DNA of 64,000 nucleotides from Oscillospiraceae bacterium (GCA_017470325.1 JAFUES010000030.1:6492-70491); one strand, 5' to 3'. Shown: positions 6,094-15,091, counted from the stretch's first letter. Numbers and translations: made by a program. Notes: generated from the sequence alone by a model not told the origin.

Positions 6094-8960
6094 AATTTGA
6101 TACTTCGCTGGACACGAGCGGGCTGGAGAAAAGCACCAGCTCGCTCGGCAGCGTCGCCAAGAACGCGCTGGGCGTGTTCGCTGGCAATCTTATGACGAAG
6201 GCCGTGGACGCCGTCGTCAACCTGGGCAAGGAGGCCTTGAACTCTGGCATGTCCTTCGAGACATCCATGGCGAAAGTCTCCACGCTCTTCACCGGAACGG
6301 ACGAGGAGTTCGGGAAGCTCTCGAACACGATCCTGGATCTGTCCTCTGCGACCGGCCTGGCCGCTGACGGCCTGGCTGAGGCAGCCTACTCCGCGCTGTC
6401 CGCTTCCGTACCTGCTGAGGATCTCGGCTTCACACTGGAGAAGTCCGCGAAGCTGGCCGCTGCTGGCTTCACTGACGTGGACACGGCCCTCTCGGCTACT
6501 GCCAAGACGATGAACGCCTACGGCATGAGCGGCGAGGAGTCCCTGGACAAGGTCCAGAAGGTCCTGATCCAGACCCAGAACCTCGGCATCACCACCGTGG
6601 GCGAGCTGGGCGCGAGCCTGGCACAGGTCACGCCGACCGCTGCCGCCTTCGGTGTATCGTTTGAACAGGTCGGCGCCTCCCTGGCCACTATGACGGCACA
6701 GGGTACTCCTACAGCACAGGCCACCACTCAGCTGAACAGCTTGATCGCTGAGCTGGGCAAGAACGGCACGGTCGCCGCCAAGAACCTCGAAAAGGCTGCC
6801 GAGGGCAGCAAGTACGCGGGCATGTCCTTCAACGAGATGATGGACGCGGGCGCGACCCTGGACGAAGTGCTGGGGATGATGCAGGCATCGGCAGACGCCT
6901 CCGGCGTGTCTATGGTCGACATGTTCAGTTCGATCGAGGCAGGCAAGGCGGCCATGTCGATCTTCACCCAGGAGGGCGAGGTCTTTCACAGCAACCTGGA
7001 GCAGATGGGAACGGACGCCGACGTCGTCGGTGACGCCTACGCCAAGGTGAGCGACACGCTGGAGTTCAAGAGCCAGCAGATCAAGACCAGCCTGAGCAAC
7101 ATCGCCACCAGCCTCTACAGCATGGCAGCGGGACCGCTGGCCGATGCAGCCGACGCGGCTGCCGGAGCGCTGGCGGAGATCCAGAAGGGCTTCAGCGAGA
7201 ACGGCCTGGCCGGAGTCGGCGACGCGATCCTCGGCATGATGGAGAGCGCGGCCGAAAAGCTGGAGAACTTCGACTGGGAGGGCGCGGCGGACAAGATCGT
7301 CGAGAAGATCACCAGCTTCATCGACGGCAACGGCACCGGCCGCTTCCTGGAGACGGCTGGCCGGATCATCACCGCCCTGGTGCAGGGCATCGGCAAGGCG
7401 CTCCCGAAGCTCCTGCCTGCAATCGTGAAGCTCGTGGCCTACATGGTCACGTCACTGATCAAGCAGATCCCGAAGCTCCTCCAGGCCGGTGTGGACCTGG
7501 TGAAGGGCATCGTCAACGGCCTGATCTCCGCCCTGCCTAACGTCGGGCAGGCGATCCTGGACATCGGCCGGGCTATCCTCGACGCCTTCAAGAGCTTCTT
7601 CGGTATAGCATCGCCTTCGACGGTGATGGAGGAGCAGGGCAACTTCCTGGTGGAGGGCGTGATCAACGCGCTGATCGCTCTGCCGGGCAAGATGGCGGAG
7701 GTCTTCTCCGACGCCCTGGCGAAGCTCCTGGAGTGGGGCCAGAACATGCTCCAGTCAGCAGGCACCGCGATGACCAACATGCTGAGCAAGATCAGCACCA
7801 TCGTCAGCCAGCTGCCGGGGAAGGTCTGGACCTTCCTGGTGAATACCGTCACCCGACTGGTCCAGTGGGGCCAGCAGATGCTCAGCAACGCCTCCACGGC
7901 GATGACCAACATGCTGAGCAGGATCAACAGCATAATACAAGAGCTTCCTGGGAAGGTCTGGACGCACCTGGTCAACACGGTCACTCGACTGGTTCAGTGG
8001 GGCCAGCAGATGCTCTCAAACGCGAGCACCGCCATGACCAATATGCTCAGCAAGATCAACTCGATCGTGCAGGAGCTCCCCGGAAAAATCTGGACGCACC
8101 TGGTCAATGCGGTGAACAAGCTGATCGCGTGGGGCCAGCAGATGCTCAGCAACGCCTCCACGGCCATGAGCAACATGCTCTCGAAGGTGAACAGCATCAT
8201 CTCCGAACTGCCGGGGAAGATCTGGACGCACCTGGTCAACGCCGTGAACAAGGTCATCAGCTGGGGCCAGCAGATGGTCTCCAACGCTTCGACCGCTGCC
8301 AGCAATATGCTCAGCAAGGTCGCCAGCACGCTCTCACAGCTGCCGGGGAAGGTCTGGGAGTATCTCAGCAACGCGGCCGCGAAGGTCGTCTCCTGGGGCT
8401 CAGATCTGGCCAGCAAGGGCGCACAGGCGGCCAAGCAGCTCTTCGACTCCGTCGTGAACGGGCTGAAGTCGCTGCCTGACAAGATCAAGGGCATCGGCAG
8501 CGACATCGTGAGCGGTCTCTGGAACGGCATCAGCTCCGGCTGGGACTGGCTGAAGAATAAGGTCAGCAACCTGGCCACGAGCCTCCTGGACAGTGCCAAG
8601 AACGCGCTGGGCATCGGATCCCCGTCCAAGGAGTTCCGGGACGAGGTCGGCCGCTGGCTTCCGCCAGGCATCAATGAAGGCTTCGAGGACGCAATGCCTC
8701 GCGCCATCAGAGACATGAAGGACCAGGCGGCCAAGATGGTCGGCGAGATGCAGACGGCGATCCAGGCATCGGCTGGACAGCTGACACTCAACGCGGCCGG
8801 ACCGGCCAACCTGAGAGCCCTCTCCACAGTCGGCACGATCGTCAACAATGACAACCATGTGGAGCAGGAGAACACCTACAACGTGCCCGTGGCTACGCCG
8901 TCCGAAGTAAGCAAAGCACAGCGCGAGGCGCTGCGGAACATGGTCGGAGGTGTGAAATGA
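6072..8960 (+). CDS. Tape measure protein
   Basis: 962 residues, the longest gene of the unit, in the expected place after the chaperones and before Dit. Residues about 50-400 contain the phage tail tape-measure core domain, and a hydrophobic stretch (about 430-480) fits the membrane-active segment of such proteins. Residues about 537-800 are six tandem units of 44 residues, each starting LPGK and holding WGQQM. The C-terminus repeats the LGIGSPSKEF motif seen in many clostridial tape measures. Tail length scales with this protein, so changing repeat number would change tail length. The first repeat differs between the two copies in this window. Confidence 0.92.
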   Translation: MASDGTLKFDTSLDTSGLEKSTSSLGSVAKNALGVFAGNLMTKAVDAVVNLGKEALNSGMSFETSMAKVSTLFTGTDEEFGKLSNTILDLSSATGLAADGLAEAAYSALSASVPAEDLGFTLEKSAKLAAAGFTDVDTALSATAKTMNAYGMSGEESLDKVQKVLIQTQNLGITTVGELGASLAQVTPTAAAFGVSFEQVGASLATMTAQGTPTAQATTQLNSLIAELGKNGTVAAKNLEKAAEGSKYAGMSFNEMMDAGATLDEVLGMMQASADASGVSMVDMFSSIEAGKAAMSIFTQEGEVFHSNLEQMGTDADVVGDAYAKVSDTLEFKSQQIKTSLSNIATSLYSMAAGPLADAADAAAGALAEIQKGFSENGLAGVGDAILGMMESAAEKLENFDWEGAADKIVEKITSFIDGNGTGRFLETAGRIITALVQGIGKALPKLLPAIVKLVAYMVTSLIKQIPKLLQAGVDLVKGIVNGLISALPNVGQAILDIGRAILDAFKSFFGIASPSTVMEEQGNFLVEGVINALIALPGKMAEVFSDALAKLLEWGQNMLQSAGTAMTNMLSKISTIVSQLPGKVWTFLVNTVTRLVQWGQQMLSNASTAMTNMLSRINSIIQELPGKVWTHLVNTVTRLVQWGQQMLSNASTAMTNMLSKINSIVQELPGKIWTHLVNAVNKLIAWGQQMLSNASTAMSNMLSKVNSIISELPGKIWTHLVNAVNKVISWGQQMVSNASTAASNMLSKVASTLSQLPGKVWEYLSNAAAKVVSWGSDLASKGAQAAKQLFDSVVNGLKSLPDKIKGIGSDIVSGLWNGISSGWDWLKNKVSNLATSLLDSAKNALGIGSPSKEFRDEVGRWLPPGINEGFEDAMPRAIRDMKDQAAKMVGEMQTAIQASAGQLTLNAAGPANLRALSTVGTIVNNDNHVEQENTYNVPVATPSEVSKAQREALRNMVGGVK
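7680..8471 (+). repeat. Six 132-bp tandem repeats in the tape measure gene
   Basis: Six units of 132 bp (44 codons) begin at 7680, 7812, 7944, 8076, 8208 and 8340, each starting with codons for LPGK or a close variant. Units 2-4 are most alike and the outer units have diverged. Substitutions between the two genome copies are confined to unit 1 and the first bases of unit 2. Confidence 0.92.
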
Positions 8961-9874
8961 CAAAAAACACAATAACCATAGAGCTGACCTGCAACGGCAA
9001 GACGCTCCGGATGGGTCCAGGCGAGGACATTGACATCACAGCAGTGACCGGCCTGGAGTCCTCAGAGCTTGACATCAGCACATCAGACAACGCCCTGGTT
9101 GACGGGGCGAGCGTTGACGGCAAGAAGATCAAGCCGAGGCCCATCCACATCGAGGCCAGCTTCAGGAGCGACAAAAACAACCCGGAGAACCGCGCCAAGG
9201 TGATCCAGTTCTTCAACCCTAAGTACACCGGCAAGGCCCTGATCACCAACATGGGCGTGAGCCGTAACATCGAGTACGAGCTGGAGGGCTGGACCTTCGC
9301 CACGATCCGGAACATGGACAACAAGCTGAGGATCCTGGTGGACCTACTCTGCCCGGATCCCTACATGCTCAACGTCGATAACTTCGGCAAGAACATGGCC
9401 AACATCTCGGCGCTCTTCGCCTTCCCTTGGAGAGTGCTCAGCACCCGCGCCATGAACAAGCTGGACTACCCGGAGGAAGCCAGAGGGCTGATGCTGGGCG
9501 GCATGACGATGGGCTACCGCACACTATACAAGGAGGTCGTGCTGGCCAACGATGGGGACGTTCCGACAGGCGTCCAGATCCAGTTCGTGGCCACCCGTGG
9601 ATCAGTAACGAACCCGAAGATCACGAACACCGGCACCGGCCAATACATGAGGGTCAACGTGGTCATGCAGCAGGGTGACATCCTGCTGATCGACACGAAC
9701 GACAGGCACCAGGTCATCACGCTGAACGGCGTCAACTACTACCAGCACATCGACCGCAAGAGCGAGCCCTTCAAGCTCGCCGTGGGCGACAATTATCTGG
9801 AGTATGATGCAGACGAGAACTACACCAACCTGGACGTCAACCTCTTCTATACGCCGAAGTATCTGGGGGTGTAG
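8957..9874 (+). CDS. Distal tail protein (Dit)
   Basis: 305 residues, following the tape measure with an ATGA overlap. Position and size fit the Dit hub, a ring at the tail tip on which the baseplate is built. The N-terminal half is beta-rich (ITIELTCNGKTLRMGPGEDIDIT) and the SFRSDKNNPENRAKVIQFFNPKYTG segment is typical of phage tail family proteins in Clostridia. Confidence 0.75.
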   Translation: MTKNTITIELTCNGKTLRMGPGEDIDITAVTGLESSELDISTSDNALVDGASVDGKKIKPRPIHIEASFRSDKNNPENRAKVIQFFNPKYTGKALITNMGVSRNIEYELEGWTFATIRNMDNKLRILVDLLCPDPYMLNVDNFGKNMANISALFAFPWRVLSTRAMNKLDYPEEARGLMLGGMTMGYRTLYKEVVLANDGDVPTGVQIQFVATRGSVTNPKITNTGTGQYMRVNVVMQQGDILLIDTNDRHQVITLNGVNYYQHIDRKSEPFKLAVGDNYLEYDADENYTNLDVNLFYTPKYLGV

Positions 9875-9877
9875 CCT

Positions 9878-10987
9878 ATGAATTTAATCATACTCGATGA
9901 AAATTTTGACACGCTGGGCATCGTCAGCGTGTTCAACACAATGATCTGGGACCGGAGGTACTACGCCCCCGGTCTCTTCGAGTTATACACTCCCGCCGAG
10001 TTCTTTGAGCTCATGAACACCGGCCGCTACCTCTACCGGAGCGACCGGACGGATCTCGGCGTGATCCGCGAGGTCAACTTCGCCCGGGACGCAAAGGGGG
10101 CGAGGACTGCATACTGCAAGGGCTATTTTGCCGAGGAACTGCTCAACAACCGCGTGATCGACACCCAGGTGAACATCACCGGCACGCCTGAGGCTATCGG
10201 CCGCCAGCTGGTCCAGAAGTTTGTGATCAGCCCGTCCGTGGCCAACAGGAAGATCGCCGGGATCCAGCTGGGATCCACGCACGGCCTCGGCGAGAGCGTC
10301 ACGGTGACGGCCACCGGCGACCGCCTGGGCGACAAGCTCTACGAGATCGAGCAGACCCAGGAGCTCAGCCACCGGCTGATCTATGACTACCTGGCCAACA
10401 CCCTCAGCTTCGAGCTCTGGCAGGGCAAAGACCGAAGAGACACCCAGGAGGTGAACAGCTGGGCCATCTTCTCCGACAGCTTCTACAACGTGAAGAACGC
10501 GGTCTATGACAGGGACGAGTCGGACTGCAAGAACTTCGCCTACGTCGCCGGAGAAGGAGAAGGCACGGCCAGAACCATCGTGCAGGTGGACATCCGGGAG
10601 AGCCAGGCGGAAGAGCGCCGGGAGCTATGGGTCGATGCAAGAGACCTCCAGAGTCGCTACACCGACGACGGAGGGACGGAGCACTCCTACACGGCCGCCC
10701 AGTATCAGGCGCTGCTCAGGCAGAGAGGCCTGGAGAAGCTGGCCGAGTACGAAAAGATCGAGACGGTCAACAGCGACGTGGATCCGGACGCCAACCTGGT
10801 CTATATGACAGACTTCGACCTGGGAGATCTATGCACCTATCGTTACACGGACGTCGGGATCGAGACGATCAAACGGATCACCGAGATCCAGGAGGTTTAC
10901 GAAGGCAGCAAGCAGACGCTCAGCGTGATCTTCGGGACCGGGGCGATGACGTCCATCAAAAAGTTAATAAAAAGGGAGGCATCATGA
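9878..10987 (+). CDS. Gp37-like tail hub protein (Tal)
   Basis: 369 residues. The N-terminal pattern (LDENFDTLGIVSVFNTMIWDRRYYAPGLFEL) followed by TDLGVIREV matches the Siphovirus ReqiPepy6 Gp37-like family (PF14594), which forms the tail-tip hub. It sits three bases after Dit and directly before baseplate genes. Confidence 0.8.
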   Translation: MNLIILDENFDTLGIVSVFNTMIWDRRYYAPGLFELYTPAEFFELMNTGRYLYRSDRTDLGVIREVNFARDAKGARTAYCKGYFAEELLNNRVIDTQVNITGTPEAIGRQLVQKFVISPSVANRKIAGIQLGSTHGLGESVTVTATGDRLGDKLYEIEQTQELSHRLIYDYLANTLSFELWQGKDRRDTQEVNSWAIFSDSFYNVKNAVYDRDESDCKNFAYVAGEGEGTARTIVQVDIRESQAEERRELWVDARDLQSRYTDDGGTEHSYTAAQYQALLRQRGLEKLAEYEKIETVNSDVDPDANLVYMTDFDLGDLCTYRYTDVGIETIKRITEIQEVYEGSKQTLSVIFGTGAMTSIKKLIKREAS

Positions 10988-10988
10988 T

Positions 10989-11966
10989 ATGGCTATGAGA
11001 TACGGCTATTTTGACTCCGAGATCACCGGAGTCGACTCCGAAGGTATGCCGATCTTCGACCGGGCGGAAACGTCGGAACTCTTCCGGCTTCTGTTCGCGA
11101 AGCTGCTCACCAACGGAGTGCTGGCCAAGCCTGCGGACTGCTTTCAAGTCATCGCCGGGGACTCCGGCCTGACCGTGAAAGTCCGCCCCGGCTTCGGCCT
11201 GATCAACGGTGCCTTCGCCTATGACGCGGCGGAGGCCACCTACGAGCTGGAAGCAGCTCCAACACAGTACAGCAGGATCGACCGCGTCGTCCTGCGCGTC
11301 AACTACAGAGACCGGCTCTGCGAGATCATCATCAAGACCGGCGCGGCAGCGTCCTCACCGGTCGCTCCGGAACTGATCCGCCCGGCGAGCGGCGACTACT
11401 ATGAGCTGAGCCTGGCGACGATCAGGATCAGCACCAACATGGCGACGATCACCCAGAGCGTGATCACGGACACGAGAGCCGACAGCTCTGTCTGCGGCTA
11501 CATCACCCAGTTCATTGACAGCATCGACACGGAGGTCTTCTTCGCTCAGTTCGAGGCCTTCTATGCTGAGTTCGTGGACAAGTCCAACGCCAGCTATGAC
11601 CAGTTCCTGGAGCTGGCCCAGCAGTCATACGACGGCTACACGGCCACGATCAACACCTACATCACGGAGCTGGAGAACAAGGGCAACAGCGACCTGGCTG
11701 ACATCACAGCCGCGCTGAAGGAGTTCCAGCGGACCAGCCAGAACGAGTTCAACGCCTGGTTCGCTTCGGTAAAGGATCTCCTGGACGAAGACATCGCCGG
11801 GAAGCTGGTCAACATCACCGACGACCACGAGGAGCGCCTCACCCTGGCGGAGTACATGGCCATCCACAACGACTACTTCGCGCCGCTGCGGGATGACGAT
11901 GGCAACATGATCCTGGACGACGACGGCAAGGTAGTCATGGTCGACTGGAAATACAAATACGCATAA
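10989..11966 (+). CDS. Baseplate / upper receptor-binding scaffold protein
   Basis: 325 residues. Residues about 1-170 are beta-rich with a recurring pattern (VRPGFGLINGAFAYD, YSRIDRVVLRVN) found in baseplate upper proteins; residues 175-280 are predicted helical and may form a coiled coil. It probably carries the variable protein encoded next at the tail tip. This is inferred from order and composition. Confidence 0.6.
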   Translation: MAMRYGYFDSEITGVDSEGMPIFDRAETSELFRLLFAKLLTNGVLAKPADCFQVIAGDSGLTVKVRPGFGLINGAFAYDAAEATYELEAAPTQYSRIDRVVLRVNYRDRLCEIIIKTGAAASSPVAPELIRPASGDYYELSLATIRISTNMATITQSVITDTRADSSVCGYITQFIDSIDTEVFFAQFEAFYAEFVDKSNASYDQFLELAQQSYDGYTATINTYITELENKGNSDLADITAALKEFQRTSQNEFNAWFASVKDLLDEDIAGKLVNITDDHEERLTLAEYMAIHNDYFAPLRDDDGNMILDDDGKVVMVDWKYKYA

Positions 11967-11981
11967 AGGAAGGAGAAAACC

Positions 11982-12953
11982 ATGCAAATTGACATTGAAA
12001 ACGGCAGACGCTTCAACGAAGAGCCCGCGATCGAGGCGGTCTCCAGCGGCGCGGACATCGTCCTCGTCCGTCTGGCGGATGGCACCGGCGTCAAGGCTCT
12101 GCCTCTCTCGGCTCTGAAGGAGTTCATCGGCGGAGATCTATCCACCCTGAACACTGAGGACAAAGAGAGCCTGATCGGGGCGATCAATGAGATCTTCGGC
12201 AAGACCGAAGAGAACACCATCAGCATCGAGACAATCGACGGGCTGATCAAAGCGCTCAAAGCGGACGGCGCGGCTCGCGCCAACTCCATGCCCTTCGAGC
12301 ATGATCTCGGCACCAGCTTCACGGCTGAGCAATCTGCTGACATCAGGGCGGGCAAGTTCGACAAAGTCCGCACGGGTGGCTACTGGACGATCAACGGCAG
12401 AAAGTACTGGGCGGGCCATGCTGACTATCGTCTCCACTGCGGAGACACTGAGCTGACCACTCACCACATGCTGGTCTTCCCGGACAAGGCGCTCTATAAC
12501 GGCGTCATGAACGACACCAACGTCACGACCGGCTCCTACTTCGGCAGCAAGATGAAGACGAGCGGCCTGGATGAAGCTCTGGCCACCATCAAGGCGGACT
12601 TCGGCGCGGATCACATCCTCAACCATCGCGTGCTGCTGGCCAATGCCGTCGCCAACGGCATGAGCTCCGGCTGGGCATGGCAGGACAGCCAGATCGACCT
12701 CATGAATGAGCACATGGTCTACGGGTCCTATGCCTGGGGCGGAGGAGCACAGAACGGCTACGACACCGGAGCGGACAAGACCCAGCTCGCGCTCTTCCAG
12801 GCGCGTCCGGATCTGATCTGCAATAGACAGAACTGGTGGCTCCGTGATGTTCGGTCGGCGCCGTATTTCTGCACCGTCGCCACCCGTGGCGCTGCCGACT
12901 CCTGGAACGCCTCGAACTCCTTCGGCGTCCGCCCGGCTTTCCTGATCTATTGA
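11982..12953 (+). CDS. DGR variable protein 1 (tail receptor-binding candidate)
   Basis: 323 residues. Residues 1-100 look like an attachment region (NTEDKESLIGAINEIFG is common in tail fibres). Residues about 110-323 form a C-type-lectin or DUF6273-like fold ending GVRPAFLIY, the usual end of DGR-diversified lectin domains. The last 95 bp before the final codons are VR1, matched to the template repeat at 13559-13653 with all 17 differences at template adenines. Variable residues cluster at V-R-S-A-P-Y, T-V-A-T-R-G-A-A-D-S and the F of SFGVRP. Its place after the baseplate gene makes it the likely adhesin. Both genome copies carry the same VR1. Confidence 0.88.
   Translation: MQIDIENGRRFNEEPAIEAVSSGADIVLVRLADGTGVKALPLSALKEFIGGDLSTLNTEDKESLIGAINEIFGKTEENTISIETIDGLIKALKADGAARANSMPFEHDLGTSFTAEQSADIRAGKFDKVRTGGYWTINGRKYWAGHADYRLHCGDTELTTHHMLVFPDKALYNGVMNDTNVTTGSYFGSKMKTSGLDEALATIKADFGADHILNHRVLLANAVANGMSSGWAWQDSQIDLMNEHMVYGSYAWGGGAQNGYDTGADKTQLALFQARPDLICNRQNWWLRDVRSAPYFCTVATRGAADSWNASNSFGVRPAFLIY
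12847..12941 (+). repeat. DGR variable repeat VR1
   Basis: This 95-bp stretch aligns without gaps to TR 13559-13653. There are 17 mismatches and every one replaces an A of the template: for example AAC becomes GCC, ACC, GAC or TCC, and AAT becomes TAT, CGT or GCT. The last 24 bases are identical to TR except A to C in CGGATTTC/CGGCTTTC. VR2 shares that C, so it probably marks the initiation-of-mutagenic-homing (IMH) difference and not diversification. Confidence 0.93.
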
Positions 12954-12962
12954 TCAACTATC

Positions 12963-12983
12963 CCCGGGCCCTTGTGGCCCGGG
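12963..12983 (+). promoter_or_regulatory. DGR target hairpin after VR1
   Basis: A perfect 8-bp GC stem (CCCGGGCC / GGCCCGGG) with a 5-base loop begins 10 bases after the stop of the variable gene. In phage BPP-1 a hairpin of the same stem length just downstream of the homing site enhances retrohoming. VR2 has a matching hairpin in the same place. It could also act as a terminator, but no T-run follows. Confidence 0.8.
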
Positions 12984-13004
12984 ATGATAAGGAGATAACC
13001 AAGC

Positions 13005-13550
13005 ATGTCAGACATCCCAAAGAGCGAGCGCTCGGAGTCACAGCTCCGGGCTCAGCACATGATTTACAACATCAGAAAACGGATCACTGCCGAGCTGATG
13101 GCCACCTTCGGCTACAGTCAGAAACGCTTCGAGAAGCACATCAAGGCCGTGACCGCCTATGTTGTGGATGATGAAGAGCGGGAAGAACTGGCCAAGAAGA
13201 TCCGGGAACAGGAGGAAGACTTCAACCTCTGGTTCATCCAGCAGGAGCGGTCGAGAGTGCTCACCTTCTGCCAGGACATCAGTGTCCACATGAGAGCAGC
13301 CAACACAATCTGGCCAGACTACTGGCCAGAGTTTGAGGAGAGGCGCCTCCAGTGGGACAAGGCAATGGAGAACTGCAACATGCTCCAGGACGAGCTGCAA
13401 TATATCGCAGAGGTCCTTCCGGCAGATAAAAACAAGTACACCGGCATCGTGCTGGAGATAGAGCATCTGTTCAACACGATCAAGAGCCTGCGGCAGTCTG
13501 ACAACCGTTTTAAGAAGCATTTGAAAGGACCAAAACGCAACAGCGGGTGA
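13005..13550 (+). CDS. avd: Avd-like DGR accessory protein
   Basis: 181 residues, almost all predicted helix and rich in basic and acidic residues, placed between the variable gene and the template repeat where DGR accessory (Avd) genes sit. The Bordetella Avd is a helical bundle of about 128 residues that binds the RT and the template RNA, so this one is longer. Segments such as LFNTIKSLRQSDNRFKKHL are consistent with nucleic-acid contact. Identification rests mainly on context and helical character. Its stop codon is 9 bases upstream of TR. Confidence 0.7.
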   Translation: MSDIPKSERSESQLRAQHMIYNIRKRITAELMATFGYSQKRFEKHIKAVTAYVVDDEEREELAKKIREQEEDFNLWFIQQERSRVLTFCQDISVHMRAANTIWPDYWPEFEERRLQWDKAMENCNMLQDELQYIAEVLPADKNKYTGIVLEIEHLFNTIKSLRQSDNRFKKHLKGPKRNSG

Positions 13551-13558
13551 CTCTTGCT

Positions 13559-13653
13559 ATGTTCAGTCAGCGACGAATTTCTGCAACGTCAACAACAATG
13601 GCAATGCCAACAACTGGAACGCCTCGAACTCCATCGGCGTCCGCCCGGATTTC
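13559..13653 (+). repeat. DGR template repeat (TR)
   Basis: A non-coding 95-bp template rich in AAC and AAT triplets in the frame of the variable genes; random change of their A's cannot create stop codons. It matches VR1 over 95 bp and VR2 over its last 85 bp (13569-13653). It lies between the Avd-like gene and the RT, the classic DGR order. The donor-side homing sequence (IMH*) differs from the targets by one base near its end. Confidence 0.93.
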
Positions 13654-13792
13654 ACAACCGTGCATCCTATCGAGCTGGATCTCGCGCACGGCAATGGGAA
13701 AGGAAGGGTCATCCGTTCGGCAGCTATGCCGATAAATACCAACCACGACGTGGCCGGTTACGATCGCTGTCACTATTGCGTGGTTTATTTTT
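13654..13792 (+). ncRNA. Downstream part of the TR RNA, with possible attenuator
   Basis: DGR RTs use an RNA running from the accessory gene through TR into a spacer before rt; this segment is that spacer. It contains a hairpin CGGCA/TGCCG (13718-13731), then a 7-bp pair AACCACG (13741-13747) / CGTGGTT (13779-13785) followed by TATTTTT just before the RT start. The latter looks like an attenuator that could yield more template RNA than RT message. The structure is predicted by eye. Confidence 0.5.
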
Positions 13793-15091
13793 ATGAACAA
13801 ATTGTATGATGCAAACCTGATCTACGATGCAGGCACCAAGGCTATGCAGGGCAGCCGCTTCAAGTACAAGACCCAACTGTATGAGATGACTCAGCTGCTC
13901 CAGACAGCCAAGATCCAGGACGAGATCATGCGCGGCACCTACAAACCAGCACCCGGCGCAAAATTCCCGATCAATGAGCGGGGACACAGCCGGTACATCA
14001 CCAGCAACATCATGAGAGACAAGGCGGTCAATCATCTGCTATGCGATGAAGTGATCAGCCCGTCGATCCACAAATATCTGGCCTATACCAACAGCGCAAG
14101 CCAGAAGGGCAAGGGCGTCAGCTTCCACCGGAGACACTTCGAGGAAGATCTGCACCACTACTACATGAAAACCGGCAGCAATGAGGGCTGGGTGCTCTTC
14201 ATTGACTTCTCCGGTTACTATGGCAACATCCGGCACGAGCCGATCCTGAGAACTCTCGACTATTTCATCCGGAGGGAGCAGGATCCAGACGTCGCCCAGG
14301 TGGCCATGGAGCTGATCGGTGACATCTTCACGACCTTCGAGATGGACGTCTCGCGCTTCTCTGATGAGGAGATCGCCGAGCTCTACCACGGCAAAGTCGA
14401 TCCGATGATGAACCGCTTCGCGGATCCGGAGACGCTGACCGGCGAGAAAATGCTCAGGAAGGGCGTCGACATAGGGAACCAAGTCTCCCAGGACGTCGGC
14501 ATCATTCACCCGTACCGGATCGACAACTACATCTCGATCGTGATGGGCTGCCACTTCTTCGGAAGATATACGGACGACACGCATGTGATCAGCGACAGCA
14601 AGGAACTCCTGCTGGCTGTCCTGGATGGCGTGAGAAAGATCGCCAAAGAGTACGGCATCATTATCAACGAAAAGAAGACCCGGATCTGCAAGCTGTCCGG
14701 CTTCTACCGCTACCTGCAGATCGGCTACTCTCTGACAGACACCGGCAGGGTGATCCGAAAGATCAACCCGAAGAGCGTCACCAGAGAACGCCGCAAGCTG
14801 AAGGCCTACAAGCGGAAGCTCGACGCCGGGGCCATGACCTACGAGGAGATCGAGAACTCCTTCAAGTCCTGGCTGGGCGGCAACTGGAAGCGCATGTCGC
14901 GCCAACAGATCAGCAACCTAAGCCTGCTATTCTATCAACTGTTTGAAAGGAGACCAACATGGAAAAAAGGACATGGACGATTACGCTGGCTGATGGGACA
15001 GCCCTGGAGGGACTCGACCTCAACGGCAACAACTACATCAGCAGCAAGAAGATCACCGAGGACGTCTTCGACGACAACCTCGGCGTCGTAA
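13793..15091 (+). CDS. rt: DGR reverse transcriptase
   Basis: 432 residues. RT motifs are present in order: the aspartate motif FIDFSGYYGNI (136-146), IGNQVSQ (227-233), which is the IGxxxSQ signature separating DGR RTs from other families, and the catalytic YTDD (259-262). A helical thumb region follows. The enzyme copies TR RNA with adenine-specific errors. No Shine-Dalgarno precedes the ATG, unlike nearly all neighbours. The last 133 bp overlap the next gene in another frame and give a low-complexity Ser/Thr/Arg tail, so the functional C-terminus probably lies near residue 390. Confidence 0.93.
   Translation: MNKLYDANLIYDAGTKAMQGSRFKYKTQLYEMTQLLQTAKIQDEIMRGTYKPAPGAKFPINERGHSRYITSNIMRDKAVNHLLCDEVISPSIHKYLAYTNSASQKGKGVSFHRRHFEEDLHHYYMKTGSNEGWVLFIDFSGYYGNIRHEPILRTLDYFIRREQDPDVAQVAMELIGDIFTTFEMDVSRFSDEEIAELYHGKVDPMMNRFADPETLTGEKMLRKGVDIGNQVSQDVGIIHPYRIDNYISIVMGCHFFGRYTDDTHVISDSKELLLAVLDGVRKIAKEYGIIINEKKTRICKLSGFYRYLQIGYSLTDTGRVIRKINPKSVTRERRKLKAYKRKLDAGAMTYEEIENSFKSWLGGNWKRMSRQQISNLSLLFYQLFERRPTWKKGHGRLRWLMGQPWRDSTSTATTTSAARRSPRTSSTTTSAS

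Noticed and set aside
7680..8471. Regular repeats considered as a CRISPR array
   Set aside because: Repeats are 132 bp, in frame, without unique spacers, and encode the tape measure protein.
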